Numbered from the stretch's first letter, positions 18,826 through 28,232 are shown. The stretch is 64,000 nucleotides of DNA from an uncultured Cocleimonas sp. (GCF_947495625.1 NZ_CANLZW010000022.1:1-64000), one strand, 5' to 3'. The notes: generated by a model from the sequence alone, not told the origin. Made by a program: numbers and translations.

Positions 18826-19788
18826 TTACTGCGTAATAGTAACTTCTACGATTGCAGAGCCGTTATGCCCGTGATTATCATGTACGCCGTAATAGAATGA
18901 ATCAGTCCCGATATAGCCAGCATCAGGTGTATAAAATACCCCGCCATCTTGTTTTACTATTGTGCCGTGCCTTGGATTGTCTACTTGATCAAGCACAAGT
19001 GCATCACCGTCGGCATCTGAATCATTACCTAATAAATCGATAAAGACAGTTGCACCTTGGGTTGTTGTGGCTGTATCTGCTGTAACTTCCGGCCAGCTAT
19101 CATTGCCGTCATCAGGATCAACACTCGCTACCGTTACACCTGCAGTGCTAAGGCCGCCGTGTTGATCTGAAACGGTATACATAAACGAATGGCTGGCTAC
19201 ATTGCCTTGTGGATCAAAACTTATGGTGTTGTCACTATTTACATAAGCTTCACCCAATGCCGGTTGAGATACTGATACCACAGTCAAACGATCACATTCT
19301 GCATCGTAATCATTTGACAAAACATCCAGTGTAACTACGTCATAATAATTGGTTGTAGTAGAGTCTTGGGTGACATCCGGCACTGTATTTGGCGAGTGTC
19401 TTTGTGCATCTGTGCCAACATATACGATACGTGAATCACTGCTGCTATTTCCTGCGGCATCTTCAACAAAAAAGCTTTGCGTGTAGCAACCAGCAATACT
19501 GGTGTTTATATCATTGGATTCTGAGACTGAATCGCTGATGTCGCCGTCAACATCATCGATAGCTAATGCGCCCGGATCATTAAACGATTCACCTAATGCT
19601 AGCAATAAAGGTGTCGAACCGCGCATGTATAGCGTTGGGGAAGTGGTGTCATTTGGTTGGTTTGCGGTATTAACAGGGTTATTAGCACTGTTGTTTGAGC
19701 TGCTGCTACTGCCGCCTCCACCACAAGCCTGAAGTTGCAATAAAGCAACAGGGATGAGTGTGTATGACAGTAGTTTACGTAATTTCAT
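18826..19788 (-). CDS. Secreted lipoprotein with Ig-like domains
   Basis: With the ATG at 19788 (GGAAGA upstream) the product has 320 residues; an ATG at 19800 is also possible. A lipobox LQLQAC follows a hydrophobic signal, then a Gly/Ser/Asn-rich linker. Residues about 50-125 look like a DUF5011-type Ig domain (GESFNDPGALAIDDVDGD, DAAGNSSSDSR). Two VCBS/cadherin-like modules follow, each with a DVLSNDYDAE or DLLGNDSDADGD calcium-binding-like stretch. It is probably an outer-membrane or surface-exposed adhesion or binding protein. It is a single-gene unit. Confidence 0.85.
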   Translation of the reverse strand: MKLRKLLSYTLIPVALLQLQACGGGGSSSSSNNSANNPVNTANQPNDTTSPTLYMRGSTPLLLALGESFNDPGALAIDDVDGDISDSVSESNDINTSIAGCYTQSFFVEDAAGNSSSDSRIVYVGTDAQRHSPNTVPDVTQDSTTTNYYDVVTLDVLSNDYDAECDRLTVVSVSQPALGEAYVNSDNTISFDPQGNVASHSFMYTVSDQHGGLSTAGVTVASVDPDDGNDSWPEVTADTATTTQGATVFIDLLGNDSDADGDALVLDQVDNPRHGTIVKQDGGVFYTPDAGYIGTDSFYYGVHDNHGHNGSAIVEVTITQ

Positions 19789-19940
19789 TATTTCTTCCAT
19801 TGTGTTTTTGGGGGTCTTAATAGGTATGGAAATAGGGATAAACGGTTCATTTGTCTGTACTTAATAATCATGCAAGCCTTGCATCTGCTGCGGTGAAAAC
19901 CTAGACTCCATGCTTTAAAAAATACAACGAGGGGAAGACT

Positions 19941-20513
19941 ATGCCTAAGGCAAATGAACTAAAGCGTGGAATGATTATAGAATTCGATGGCGTTCCACAT
20001 GCCGTAAAGAGCGTAGACTGCAAAAGCCCATCTTCTCGTGGTGCATCAACCTATTACAAAATCCGTTATAACAATCTACAGACGGGCATGAAGCGTGATG
20101 AGTCGCATAAAGCGGAAGAGATGCTCAAAGAAGCCGATTGCCAGCGCGTTAAAGTTTCATTTTCATATATGGATGGTGATAATTATGTGTTTATGGATAA
20201 CGAAGATTATTCACAACACTCCTTGAATAAAGATGATCTGGGTGACCAAGTGGGTTATATCACCGAAGGTATGGAAGAAATCACGGCCTTATTGCTCGAA
20301 GGCAATATCATCGGTGTTGTTCTGCCATCTACGGTATCTTTAGAAGTGACGGACACCGCGCCAAGGCTGAAAGGCGCAAGCGCAACAAACCGAAATAAGC
20401 CGGCTACATTAAGCACGGGAATTGAAGTGCAAGTGCCAGAATATCTGGAGACCGGTGAAATTATCAAAGTGAATACCGGAACAGGTAAGTTCATGTCTAG
20501 AGACAATGAGTGA
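19941..20513 (+). CDS. yeiP: EF-P-like protein EfpL (YeiP)
   Basis: The 190-residue protein has MPKANELKRGMI and the loop SPSSRGAST, with Arg at the position where EF-P carries its modifiable Lys. It also has VFMDNEDYSQH and KGASATNRNKPATLSTG, typical of the YeiP/EfpL branch. EF-P paralogues of this type relieve ribosome stalling without a lysyl modification. True EF-P is at 45333, so this genome has both. A strong GAGGGGAA site precedes the ATG. Confidence 0.94.
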   Translation: MPKANELKRGMIIEFDGVPHAVKSVDCKSPSSRGASTYYKIRYNNLQTGMKRDESHKAEEMLKEADCQRVKVSFSYMDGDNYVFMDNEDYSQHSLNKDDLGDQVGYITEGMEEITALLLEGNIIGVVLPSTVSLEVTDTAPRLKGASATNRNKPATLSTGIEVQVPEYLETGEIIKVNTGTGKFMSRDNE

Positions 20514-20617
20514 TTTGTCTCTGATTTTATATCCCGTATTTAAGCTAATGCCCTAAATGTAGAACCATCAAGAATGGCTCTATAATAAAGTATCAATAAA
20601 AAATGGCCCCTAGCTCT

Positions 20618-20681
20618 GCATAAATTCTATTTACGTTTTCAAAGAACGAAAACGTAATATCATTCAAAGTAGGGGGGTGAC
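20618..20681 (+). repeat. Composite repeat A: hairpin plus core repeat
   Basis: A 26-bp segment at 20618-20643 is identical to 40719-40744. It is followed by the arm GAAAACGTAA, which pairs with TTACGTTTTC (20631-20640) into a perfect 10-bp stem, then by ATATCATTC and the 13-bp core. The copy at 40719 has the same two ends but about 70 extra bases in the middle. It lies between the convergent efpL and lrp genes. Confidence 0.85.
20667..20679 (+). repeat. AAGTAGGGGGGTG dispersed repeat, copy 2
   Basis: Exact core, 17 bp beyond the lrp stop and in the C-rich orientation for lrp transcription. AAAGT and ACTTT flank it. It is the right end of composite repeat A. Confidence 0.9.
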
Positions 20682-20695
20682 TTTAAGTTATCATT

Positions 20696-21181
20696 CTACT
20701 TTACATATTTAAGTGGTAATGCTCCGGTATCGACCACGCGCCGCATTACAAAGCTCGACGTTACACTGCTCACACCTGGAATAGTGGTAATGTGATTGAG
20801 TAAAAATTCCTGATACGCTTCCATGTCGGGCACCACAACTTTGATGGTGTAGTCCGCGTCCTGACCAGTAATAAGATAACACTCGATCACTTCTTCGTAG
20901 GTTTTGAGTTGGGCTTCAAACACTTCGAATTTTTTAGGCGTATGACGATCCATTCCAATTTGAATGATTGCAGTGATATCCAGCCCTAGCTTCTTACGAT
21001 CCAGTAATGTCACTCTTTTTTCGATAATGCCATTCTCTTCAAGAATCTTTACCCGACGTAAACAGGGTGAAGCAGATAGTCCGATTTTTTCTGCAAGCTC
21101 CTGATTGCTTAAGCCTCCATCAATTTGTAATTCCTGAAGGATTTTAACGTCAAAAGCATCTAATTGGATTTTGGATGTCAT
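20696..21181 (-). CDS. lrp: Lrp/AsnC-family regulator
   Basis: The 161-residue protein has the Lrp helix-turn-helix (LDAFDVKILQELQIDGG, SNQELAEKIGLSASPCLRRV) and a C-terminal RAM domain (CYLITGQDADYTIKVVVPD). Members sense amino acids such as leucine. It is divergent from leuA with 170 bp between, so control of leuA is likely but unproven. E. coli Lrp is 164 residues. Confidence 0.92.
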   Translation of the reverse strand: MTSKIQLDAFDVKILQELQIDGGLSNQELAEKIGLSASPCLRRVKILEENGIIEKRVTLLDRKKLGLDITAIIQIGMDRHTPKKFEVFEAQLKTYEEVIECYLITGQDADYTIKVVVPDMEAYQEFLLNHITTIPGVSSVTSSFVMRRVVDTGALPLKYVK

Positions 21182-21351
21182 GATTTATCTTTTATCTAGT
21201 TTAATATTGTTAATAAATAACAAAAATTGATAATAAATGCTAATTTAATGTAAATTAATGGATTATTAGCAAAGTAATTGCGCGGTTTTTTGCTTATCAT
21301 TCCACTTATAGAATCTAATCAATATTAATCAGGATTAAACTGGAAATTGTT

Positions 21352-23031
21352 ATGAAAGCTGGCTTCGACCATAAAAAATATAAACCATTCGCTCCGATCG
21401 AGATGCCTAATCGTGCATGGCCGAATCGTTCGATAACACAAGCACCAAACTGGTGTAGTGTGGATCTGCGCGATGGCAATCAGGCTTTACCGAATCCGAT
21501 GAATGTCGAACAAAAAACTCGCATGTTCAAGTTATTGCTTGGATTGGGTTTCAAAGAGATTGAAGTGGGTTTCCCGTCGGCTTCGCAGGCAGATTTTGAT
21601 TTTGTACGGGTTCTAATCGAAGAGAATATGATTCCGGATGACGTAACCATTCAGGTGCTAACTCAAGCGCGTGAAGATTTGATTTCGCGTAGCTACGAGG
21701 CATTGGTAGGCGTTAAACAAGCAATCGTGCACGTTTATAACTCGACTTCGTTTGTCCAACGCGAGCAAGTGTTCAGACGCGACAAGCAAGGCATTACTGA
21801 TATCGCGTTGAATGGCGCGAGCTTGGTGAAGTCGTATGCTGAAAAATACCCTGAAACACAATGGATCTTTCAGTATTCTCCTGAAAGTTTTAGTCAGACA
21901 GAATTAGATTATGCGGTCGATGTGTGTAGTCAGGTAATTGATGTCTGGCAAAAGGATAATAAAGACCAGCGTGTGATTATTAATCTACCTGCAACGGTCG
22001 AGTCTGCAATGCCGAATGTGTTTGCCGATCAAATCGAGTGGTTTTGCAACAATATTCCACAACGTGACAGTATTGAAATCAGTTTGCACACGCATAATGA
22101 TCGTGGTTGTGGAATCGCTGCAGCAGAAATGGGTATTTTGGCTGGTGCCGATCGTATCGAAGGAACATTGCTAGGTAATGGCGAGCGCACCGGCAATATG
22201 GATATCGTGACTATGGCGATGAATTTGTATTCGCAAGGCATCGACCCCGAATTAGATTTAAGCAATATGGCTGAAATAGTGGAGTGCGTAGAATATTGTA
22301 CGCAGTTGCCTGTTCATCCGCGTCATGCATGGGCAGGAGAGTTGGTTTACACCGCGTTTTCTGGAAGTCATCAAGATGCTATTCGTAAGTCTATCGACTT
22401 CCATAATGAAAATGGACGCGAACATTGGAATGTCGCCTACTTGCCGATTGATCCTCGCGATATTGGCCGCGAATACGAAGAAGTGGTGCGTATCAATAGC
22501 CAGTCTGGCAAAGGTGGCGTGGCATTAGTATTAGAACGTGACTTTGGTATTACATTGCCCAAATGGATGCATGGCGAGTTGAGTGTATTAGTACAAGCTC
22601 ACGTGGATAAAAGCGGCGAAGAAATTACACCAGCAAAAATTCATGATATTTTCCAAAACAACTTTATTCAAGTGACAGACTTATGGACACTAAGAGATTA
22701 CTCGATTAAAACCAAAGAAGATTATGTGGAACTTGAATTCAATATCGGTCAAGCCCCTGCGTTTAAAGGTACGGGAAAAGGAGCATTTGAAGCACTAGTA
22801 GATGCGGTAAAAAGGCGTTCTAGTATGAATATACGTGTGCTTCACTTTGATGAGTTTGCATTGACTGAAGGAACGCGTTCAGATGCTATCGCAGCAGTTG
22901 CTATTGACGTTGAAGGTGAAAGTTATAGTGCTTGCGCGATTGATGAAGATATTACAAAAGCAGGTTTACAGGCTTTATTGTCGGCAATGGATTCTGCGGT
23001 TAAATTAGAACAACTAGCGCAGGCTGTTTAA
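21352..23031 (+). CDS. leuA: 2-isopropylmalate synthase, long type
   Basis: The 559-residue enzyme condenses acetyl-CoA with 2-oxoisovalerate, the first step of leucine synthesis. It has VDLRDGNQALPNP (metal Asp41), ISLHTHNDRGCG, GNGERTGNMD and a C-terminal regulatory domain with EGESYSACAIDEDITKAGLQAL for leucine feedback. The length and the start KPFAPIEMPNRAWP mark the long LeuA class rather than the short E. coli-like form. No leucine-codon leader peptide was seen upstream; control may be through the divergent lrp. Confidence 0.96.
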   Translation: MKAGFDHKKYKPFAPIEMPNRAWPNRSITQAPNWCSVDLRDGNQALPNPMNVEQKTRMFKLLLGLGFKEIEVGFPSASQADFDFVRVLIEENMIPDDVTIQVLTQAREDLISRSYEALVGVKQAIVHVYNSTSFVQREQVFRRDKQGITDIALNGASLVKSYAEKYPETQWIFQYSPESFSQTELDYAVDVCSQVIDVWQKDNKDQRVIINLPATVESAMPNVFADQIEWFCNNIPQRDSIEISLHTHNDRGCGIAAAEMGILAGADRIEGTLLGNGERTGNMDIVTMAMNLYSQGIDPELDLSNMAEIVECVEYCTQLPVHPRHAWAGELVYTAFSGSHQDAIRKSIDFHNENGREHWNVAYLPIDPRDIGREYEEVVRINSQSGKGGVALVLERDFGITLPKWMHGELSVLVQAHVDKSGEEITPAKIHDIFQNNFIQVTDLWTLRDYSIKTKEDYVELEFNIGQAPAFKGTGKGAFEALVDAVKRRSSMNIRVLHFDEFALTEGTRSDAIAAVAIDVEGESYSACAIDEDITKAGLQALLSAMDSAVKLEQLAQAV

Positions 23032-23090
23032 ACATAACGGCAAGGTATCGATATTAAGTAGTGATATTAAGTTCTAAAAATTACAGGCGA

Positions 23091-23118
23091 AAAAAACCAC
23101 CCGGTAGGGTGGTTTTTT
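23091..23118 (+). terminator. leuA terminator
   Basis: AACCACCC (23095-23102), loop GGTA, GGGTGGTT (23107-23114), flanked by A and T runs. It lies 64 bp after leuA and may also serve the minus-strand gene upstream of it. Confidence 0.9.
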
Positions 23119-23134
23119 ATTCTTGTTATTCGAC

Positions 23135-23578
23135 TTACTTACCGAATAATTTACCAGCGAGGCCAATTGCGCCGCTGATTCCACCGATTGAATCGAGAAG
23201 TGATCCGCCACTGCTTGCCTGATCCATCATCTGTGGCATAGCATCTTGCAAACCACCGACAGCTTCTGACTCGCTCATGCCTAATTTTGAAGCAAACTCT
23301 GAAATTTTATCTGCGCCAAAAAGGTCAGTAACTTGGCTTTCGCCCATTTCTTCGTTTTCGCCATCACCCAGGAATGAAGCAGCCATTCCAGCCATTCCAC
23401 CACTTTGCATTTTTCCAAGTAAAGAGCCGATGTCTAATCCACCTTCTTCACTATCGCCTGTAAGGCCAGACAGTGCAGACATTAATGATCCTGCATCTAA
23501 ACCACTTCCTGCATCGCCACTACGTTGGCTATTCATAAATGCCGAAGCACCCATTTTTAAAAGATCGCCCATATCCAT
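23135..23578 (-). CDS. DUF937/YidB-like protein
   Basis: I chose the ATG at 23578 with AAAGGA upstream (147 residues) instead of the longer frame. The protein is low in complexity, rich in Gly, Ser, Met and Leu, with repeated GSLLGKM / GSLMSAL-type segments and a conserved acidic patch (FLGDGENEE, DKISEFASKLGMSESEAVGG). This resembles the DUF937/YidB family, whose function is poorly known. It follows kbp on the same strand by 72 bp, so the two may be co-transcribed. Confidence 0.8.
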   Translation of the reverse strand: MDMGDLLKMGASAFMNSQRSGDAGSGLDAGSLMSALSGLTGDSEEGGLDIGSLLGKMQSGGMAGMAASFLGDGENEEMGESQVTDLFGADKISEFASKLGMSESEAVGGLQDAMPQMMDQASSGGSLLDSIGGISGAIGLAGKLFGK

Positions 23579-23649
23579 AATAATTTCCTTTAGATTAATT
23601 AATACTTGTTTCAACAAGTATAAGTGTTACTTGTTGAATTTAGGTTCAA

Positions 23650-24081
23650 TTAGTCTTGAGGGATACGTAGCATTTGACCCGGGAATATAAGGTCTGGATT
23701 TTGAATAACTTCTTTATTCGCTTCAAAAATCTCAGGATGACGATTGCCGTCTCCGTATGCGTTTTGAGCAATTTTCCAAAGACTGTCGCCTTTTTTAACT
23801 TCGTAGTATTCAACAGTAACAGTTTGTGCAGGAGCTACAACATCATCAGCACGAACTTCTTCGATACCTAATGCATTACCCGCCATTAAAATTACTTTTT
23901 CCAAAGCGCTAGGGTCGTCTGTCTCGCCCTTGATTGTAGCAACGCCATCTTTAACTTCTACTTCCAGGTTGCTGATTCCAGGATTATCTTCTTCGATATG
24001 TTTTTTTAGTTTTTCTGGTGCTTCATCTTCACTGCCAAAAATTTTCTTACCAATATTCTTGGCAAAGCTTAATAGACCCAT
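23650..24081 (-). CDS. kbp: BON-LysM protein, potassium-binding Kbp-like
   Basis: The 143-residue protein has a BON domain (about residues 25-90) and a C-terminal LysM domain with YYEVKKGDSLWKIAQNAYGD and FPGQMLRIP. The length, order and start MGLLSFAKNIGKKIFG match E. coli Kbp (YgaU), a cytoplasmic K+-binding protein. There is no signal peptide, which fits. It is followed by the DUF937-like gene. Confidence 0.9.
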   Translation of the reverse strand: MGLLSFAKNIGKKIFGSEDEAPEKLKKHIEEDNPGISNLEVEVKDGVATIKGETDDPSALEKVILMAGNALGIEEVRADDVVAPAQTVTVEYYEVKKGDSLWKIAQNAYGDGNRHPEIFEANKEVIQNPDLIFPGQMLRIPQD

Positions 24082-24265
24082 TGTAAATCTCCTTTGATTT
24101 ATTTAGTTTGTAAATTTTAATGATAGTTTATATTTATCAAAATTACACAGCTATCATAGGGTTATATTTAAGTATTTCAAGGAGATTGAAATAAATGCTT
24201 GTTGGGTAATATAGTTGGGCAAGACAATTGGCTATATAAAAATGAAGTTACGAAAAAGGGCCTGA

Positions 24266-24278
24266 AAGTAGGGGGGTG
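24266..24278 (+). repeat. AAGTAGGGGGGTG dispersed repeat, copy 3
   Basis: Exact core, 48 bp beyond the stop of the NlpC/P60 gene. Read in that gene's direction the C-rich strand comes first and a run of five T follows. Upstream of the core on the plus strand are AAAAA and GGGCCT. Confidence 0.9.
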
Positions 24279-24325
24279 ACATTAATTTAAACACCTATGG
24301 CTGTATTTAGCGTTTTTTTGGTGTT

Positions 24326-24979
24326 TTAAAGAAATGACCCAAACTTAACAAAGCGTTTGTGCCAGTAGGCATTATCCATAGAAGCGACGGTGACGCGTTT
24401 TCCGCTTGATGGTGCATGTACAAACTTCCGGTTGCCTATGTAGACGCCAACGTGGTTGGTTCTCGAGCCCGTTTTAAAAAATAACATATCACCAGGTTGT
24501 AACTGTTGAAAGGGAATCGTTCGGCTACGATCTCTTTGCTTTGCCGTGGTTCTCGGGATATTCATCCCCAATGCGTTTTTGTGTACATAAGTCATGAGTC
24601 CACTACAGTCGAATCCTTTTTGTGGTGAATCACCCCCCCACTTATAGCGTGTTCCTACGGCACTTGTTGCGATTTGTACCATTCTGTTTCTGGCTGGGTG
24701 AATATTGTAGACGGCCGATTGTTGAGTTTGTTGTGAAAACTGAGGGCGTGAAGCTTGTTGTTGAGAAGCTTGTGGTGCTGGATTTTGCACCTGTCTTCTA
24801 GATGAAGATTGTTGTGAGTAGCGTTGCCCTTGTCGCTGTTGTGCATTTTGTTCTTGTTGCACGGCTGCCTGCTGTTGATTGCGCTGGGGGTGTTGATAAT
24901 GGGTATATCGACCCTGAGAGCAGGCTGATATTAATTGGGTTAAAACGATTAAGCTTAAAAGTGCGCTTAATTTCTTCAT
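24326..24979 (-). CDS. NlpC/P60 family lipoprotein peptidase
   Basis: The 217-residue protein has a lipobox (LISAC), a long Gln/Arg-rich linker (about residues 25-85) and an NlpC/P60 domain with the catalytic Cys in FDCSG, His in NHVGVYIG and a third polar residue in FVHAPSSG. Such enzymes cut peptidoglycan peptide bonds in the periplasm. The codons for RYKWGGDS contain a near copy of the dispersed repeat. It is transcribed away from mrcB, another cell-wall gene. Confidence 0.92.
   Translation of the reverse strand: MKKLSALLSLIVLTQLISACSQGRYTHYQHPQRNQQQAAVQQEQNAQQRQGQRYSQQSSSRRQVQNPAPQASQQQASRPQFSQQTQQSAVYNIHPARNRMVQIATSAVGTRYKWGGDSPQKGFDCSGLMTYVHKNALGMNIPRTTAKQRDRSRTIPFQQLQPGDMLFFKTGSRTNHVGVYIGNRKFVHAPSSGKRVTVASMDNAYWHKRFVKFGSFL
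24631..24643 (-). repeat. Near copy of the dispersed repeat inside the NlpC/P60 gene
   Basis: AAGTGGGGGGGTG differs from the core at one base. Together with its upstream flank AACACGCTAT it matches the copy at 28172 at 22 of 23 positions. It encodes KWGG, a motif common in this protein family, so it may be coincidence. Confidence 0.55.
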
Positions 24980-25230
24980 TATTATTTACTCTTATTATCA
25001 TTTTTCTGTGCACATAAAATGCACATAAGAAAGGAAGAATGAGTCTCAGTAAATGAATTAGAGACTATTAAAGATGCTAAGAGTACTTGGTCAATGGTTA
25101 CTGTATGCTGAATCAAAATGAACTTAATTGATTCTAAACTTGCTAATCATTATTAATTTTTGATGATTTTTGTAAACCTAGTTATAAATAAATGATCAAT
25201 AACAGCGCGTTTTTGAGAGAATCTTAAGTA

Positions 25231-25259
25231 TTGTTATTGAATTAACTTACTCATAATCT
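25231..25259 (+). promoter_or_regulatory. Putative mrcB promoter
   Basis: TTGTTA (25231-25236) and TAATCT (25254-25259) are spaced by 17 bp, about 130 bp before the mrcB start. The rest of the 408-bp gap 24980-25387 holds no gene that I can see; TGCACATAA occurs twice at 25008-25027, just before the NlpC gene. Confidence 0.4.
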
Positions 25260-25387
25260 CAAACAGTGATGTGTAAATTATTGTAGAATCCACAACACTA
25301 ATTAGAAAACTGCTTTCAGGGTTTAGTTTAGAACTTAAACTACTTAAAACAGTCATAAGCTATTAGTCATATTTCCGGGGCTTTCCT

Positions 25388-28102
25388 TTGTCAGACAATA
25401 AAGACAAACCATTTGATACATTAAACCTCTCCGAGGTTTCAGATATTGTTACCGATTCCACAGATGATGCTGTGGACGTTGAAAACTCTGTGGACGTTGA
25501 AAACAGCAATGAGCATGATGGTGTTGATGTTGAGCCAGATGTGTTGGCAGAAGAAGACGCTGATTTAACAGAACAAGCTGTTCCACCCAGAAAACGTACG
25601 GTTTTCGGCATTATCTTAGGTGTATTTAAAGGCTTATGGCGCGTATCCAGAATCGCTATTTTGATCGGTATTGTGATTGGCTCATTATTGACTGCAGCTT
25701 ATGTTTTACAACAGGATGAACTGGTTCGATCGCAGTTTGAAGGTAAGCGTTGGGCATTGCCAGCGCGTGTTTTTGCAAGACCGCTGGAAATTTACGAGGG
25801 TCAGAGTTTAAAGCCGGAAAATCTACAAAAAGAACTTCAATTATTGGGTTACAGCTATGTGACTCATCTGGTCGGAACGGGACAATTCACCAAAGATAAA
25901 AAAGGATTGTTTTCTATTCAAACGCGTGGTTTTAAGTTTGCTCAAGATCAGGAAATTTCACGCAGAATCAGTATTCAAATTAAAAAAGATAAAATCGTCA
26001 AATTATTGAATACAGAGAGTAATGAGCCATTAACCCTAATGCGCCTCGAGCCCGTTTTAATTGGTAATTTCTATCCACAGCACAATGAAGACCGCGTTTT
26101 GGTAAAGCTGGATGACGTCACACCGCTACTGGCAAAAGGTCTGGTTGCTGTTGAAGATAAGAAATTCTACGACCACTTTGGTGTTAATCCAAAATCTATT
26201 GTTCGCGCAGTGTTGGCAAATGCTGAAGCAGGTCGAAGAGTTCAGGGTGCAAGTACGCTGACACAACAGTTAGTGAAAAACTTCTTTTTAACCAGCGAAA
26301 AAAGTTATAAGCGTAAAGCGCAAGAAGCCATCATGGCGATGCTGCTTGAGGTGCATTACGATAAACAAGAAATCCTCGAAGCCTATTTAAATGAAATTTA
26401 TCTGGGGCAAAACGGTAAACGCGCGATACATGGTTTCGGTTTAGCGTCTCAATTTTATTTCAATAAGCCGATTAGTGAATTAAGCACAGAACAGGTCGCA
26501 CTATTAATTGGTTTGGCAAAAGGCCCTTCGGTTTACAACCCAAGATCTCATCCTAAAAGAGCAATGGAACGTCGTAACCTTGTGTTGGATGTGATGGCGA
26601 GGGAAGGCGTTCTGGAAGAAGAGAAAGTCGCTGTTCTTAAGAAAAAGCCTTTGGGTGTGAATACCTTTGCGCCACCGAGTGTAAGTCCTTTTCCTTCTTA
26701 TTTAGAACTGGTGCGTAAGCAATTACAGAGAGATTACAACGAGAAAGATTTGAATTCCGAAGGATTGCTGATCTTTACTTCGATGGATCCTATCGTTCAA
26801 ATCACCGCTGAAAAAGTATTAAAGAAACGTATCGAGCAACTCGAAAAATCCAAACGCATGGAGAAAGATAAACTCAATGGTGCGATGGTGGTTAGTAGCG
26901 CTCAGGGCAGTGAAGTATTGGCTGTGGTGGGTGGCCGTGATGCACGTTTTGCAGGTTATAACCGTGCTTTAAGTGCTTCACGTCAAATAGGCTCGTTGAT
27001 TAAGCCGGTGGTTTACCTGTCTGCAATTGAATCTGGCGAATATACCTTGGCTAGTCCCGTTGATGCTGGGCCAGTAACAGTGCGCTTGTCTAAAACAAAA
27101 ACCTGGAAACCGAAAAACTATAGCGGAAAAGATTTAGGCATCGTTCCATTTGAAGAAGGTTTGGTTAAATCCCTAAATACGCCAACGGTGCGTATTGGCA
27201 TCACCTTAGGTCTGGAGCAGGTTATTCGTACCTTGCATAACCTGGGTTTAAATCATGAAGTGACAGAGAACCCCTCTTTACTGTTGGGCGCTATACAGTT
27301 AACGCCGATGGAAGTGCAACAGATTTATCAAACATTGGCAGCTGGTGGAAGTTATACGCCGCTAAAAGCGATTCGAAGTGTAATGAATTCATACGGTGAA
27401 ACGCTCAAGAGTTATCCATTAAAAGTTCGACAGGTTGCCAAAGAAGAATCGGTTTATTTGTTAACTTACGCGATGAATAAAGTCACCAAAGAAGGCACAG
27501 CACGTTATTTAAGCCACGCTTTACCCGCATGGAAAAATTCTGCAGGTAAAACAGGTACCACCAATAAAAATGTAGATAGTTGGTACGCTGGGTTTACGGG
27601 CCAGCATGTGGTGTCTGTCTGGGTAGGTCGAGATGACAATAAGCCTACGGGTTTTACGGGGGCTGCTGGCGCTTTACGTGTTTGGGCTGATTTCATGAAA
27701 GAGATTCCGACCAAACCATTTAAGCCCGTTAGACCTAAAGGTATTAAGTTTATGAAGGTTGATACGGTTACAGGTCTGATTTTTAATCCATCATGTGGGA
27801 AATCTCATACAGTGCCTTTCTTTGCCGGAACAGAGCCTAATGAAATCAGTGAATGCGTTCCTGAAGTACAGTATGAAATTAGTAGCGAGTCTACAAATAA
27901 TTCACCAGGTGCACCTGTATGGCAAGATAACAATAGTGCGAATTACGCACCTAATAATCAAAACCGTCAAAATAGAAATCAGACTGATCAAATGAATTTG
28001 TCTGGAAATGGAATGGCTAAGAAAAAAGCCATTCAATGGAGCAATAAACAAAAACAGAAAGCGCCTGTTGATGATGGTCCAATTTGGAGTGGTCAGTTAT
28101 AA
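25388..28102 (+). CDS. mrcB: Penicillin-binding protein 1b, bifunctional
   Basis: The 904-residue protein starts with TTG. It has an acidic cytoplasmic tail, one membrane helix (about 85-107), a UB2H-like region (about 110-200), a GT51 glycosyltransferase with Glu256 in VEDKKFYDHFG and QGASTLTQQLVKN, and a transpeptidase with SxxK at Ser536-Lys539, SLN at 595-597 and KTG at 721-723. It polymerises and cross-links peptidoglycan. The C-terminal tail of about 90 residues rich in Asn and Gln is longer than in E. coli (844 residues in all). It is probably activated by an outer-membrane LpoB-type lipoprotein. Confidence 0.96.
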   Translation: MSDNKDKPFDTLNLSEVSDIVTDSTDDAVDVENSVDVENSNEHDGVDVEPDVLAEEDADLTEQAVPPRKRTVFGIILGVFKGLWRVSRIAILIGIVIGSLLTAAYVLQQDELVRSQFEGKRWALPARVFARPLEIYEGQSLKPENLQKELQLLGYSYVTHLVGTGQFTKDKKGLFSIQTRGFKFAQDQEISRRISIQIKKDKIVKLLNTESNEPLTLMRLEPVLIGNFYPQHNEDRVLVKLDDVTPLLAKGLVAVEDKKFYDHFGVNPKSIVRAVLANAEAGRRVQGASTLTQQLVKNFFLTSEKSYKRKAQEAIMAMLLEVHYDKQEILEAYLNEIYLGQNGKRAIHGFGLASQFYFNKPISELSTEQVALLIGLAKGPSVYNPRSHPKRAMERRNLVLDVMAREGVLEEEKVAVLKKKPLGVNTFAPPSVSPFPSYLELVRKQLQRDYNEKDLNSEGLLIFTSMDPIVQITAEKVLKKRIEQLEKSKRMEKDKLNGAMVVSSAQGSEVLAVVGGRDARFAGYNRALSASRQIGSLIKPVVYLSAIESGEYTLASPVDAGPVTVRLSKTKTWKPKNYSGKDLGIVPFEEGLVKSLNTPTVRIGITLGLEQVIRTLHNLGLNHEVTENPSLLLGAIQLTPMEVQQIYQTLAAGGSYTPLKAIRSVMNSYGETLKSYPLKVRQVAKEESVYLLTYAMNKVTKEGTARYLSHALPAWKNSAGKTGTTNKNVDSWYAGFTGQHVVSVWVGRDDNKPTGFTGAAGALRVWADFMKEIPTKPFKPVRPKGIKFMKVDTVTGLIFNPSCGKSHTVPFFAGTEPNEISECVPEVQYEISSESTNNSPGAPVWQDNNSANYAPNNQNRQNRNQTDQMNLSGNGMAKKKAIQWSNKQKQKAPVDDGPIWSGQL

Positions 28103-28113
28103 GCTGTCATATA

Positions 28114-28142
28114 TTGGTTGCTTATTGAGCTTCTGGTAATAT
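28114..28142 (+). promoter_or_regulatory. Putative promoter of the TPR-yoaA-tsaB operon
   Basis: TTGGTT (28114-28119) and TAATAT (28137-28142), preceded by TGG, are spaced by 17 bp, just after mrcB. The RNA from here would carry the inverted pair of dispersed repeats in its leader. Confidence 0.6.
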
Positions 28143-28171
28143 ACTCCGCGCTCATTCATTCTATTTAAGTA

Positions 28172-28184
28172 CACCCCCCTACTT
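28172..28184 (-). repeat. AAGTAGGGGGGTG dispersed repeat, copy 4
   Basis: Exact core on the minus strand, 69 bp after mrcB, followed on the plus strand by TATAGCGTG and six T. It is inverted relative to copy 5 at 28233, so the 13-base arms can pair across a 48-nt loop. Confidence 0.9.
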
Positions 28185-28232
28185 ATAGCGTGTTTTTTGT
28201 CGTCAAGAAAATTAGAAATAAAAAAGCCCTCA

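Noticed and set aside
21298-21315. CCACTTATAG upstream of leuA as a repeat copy
   Set aside because: It shares only the TATAAGTGG flank and has no G-run.
21182-21351. Leucine attenuation leader before leuA
   Set aside because: No short peptide with leucine codons followed by a terminator was found.
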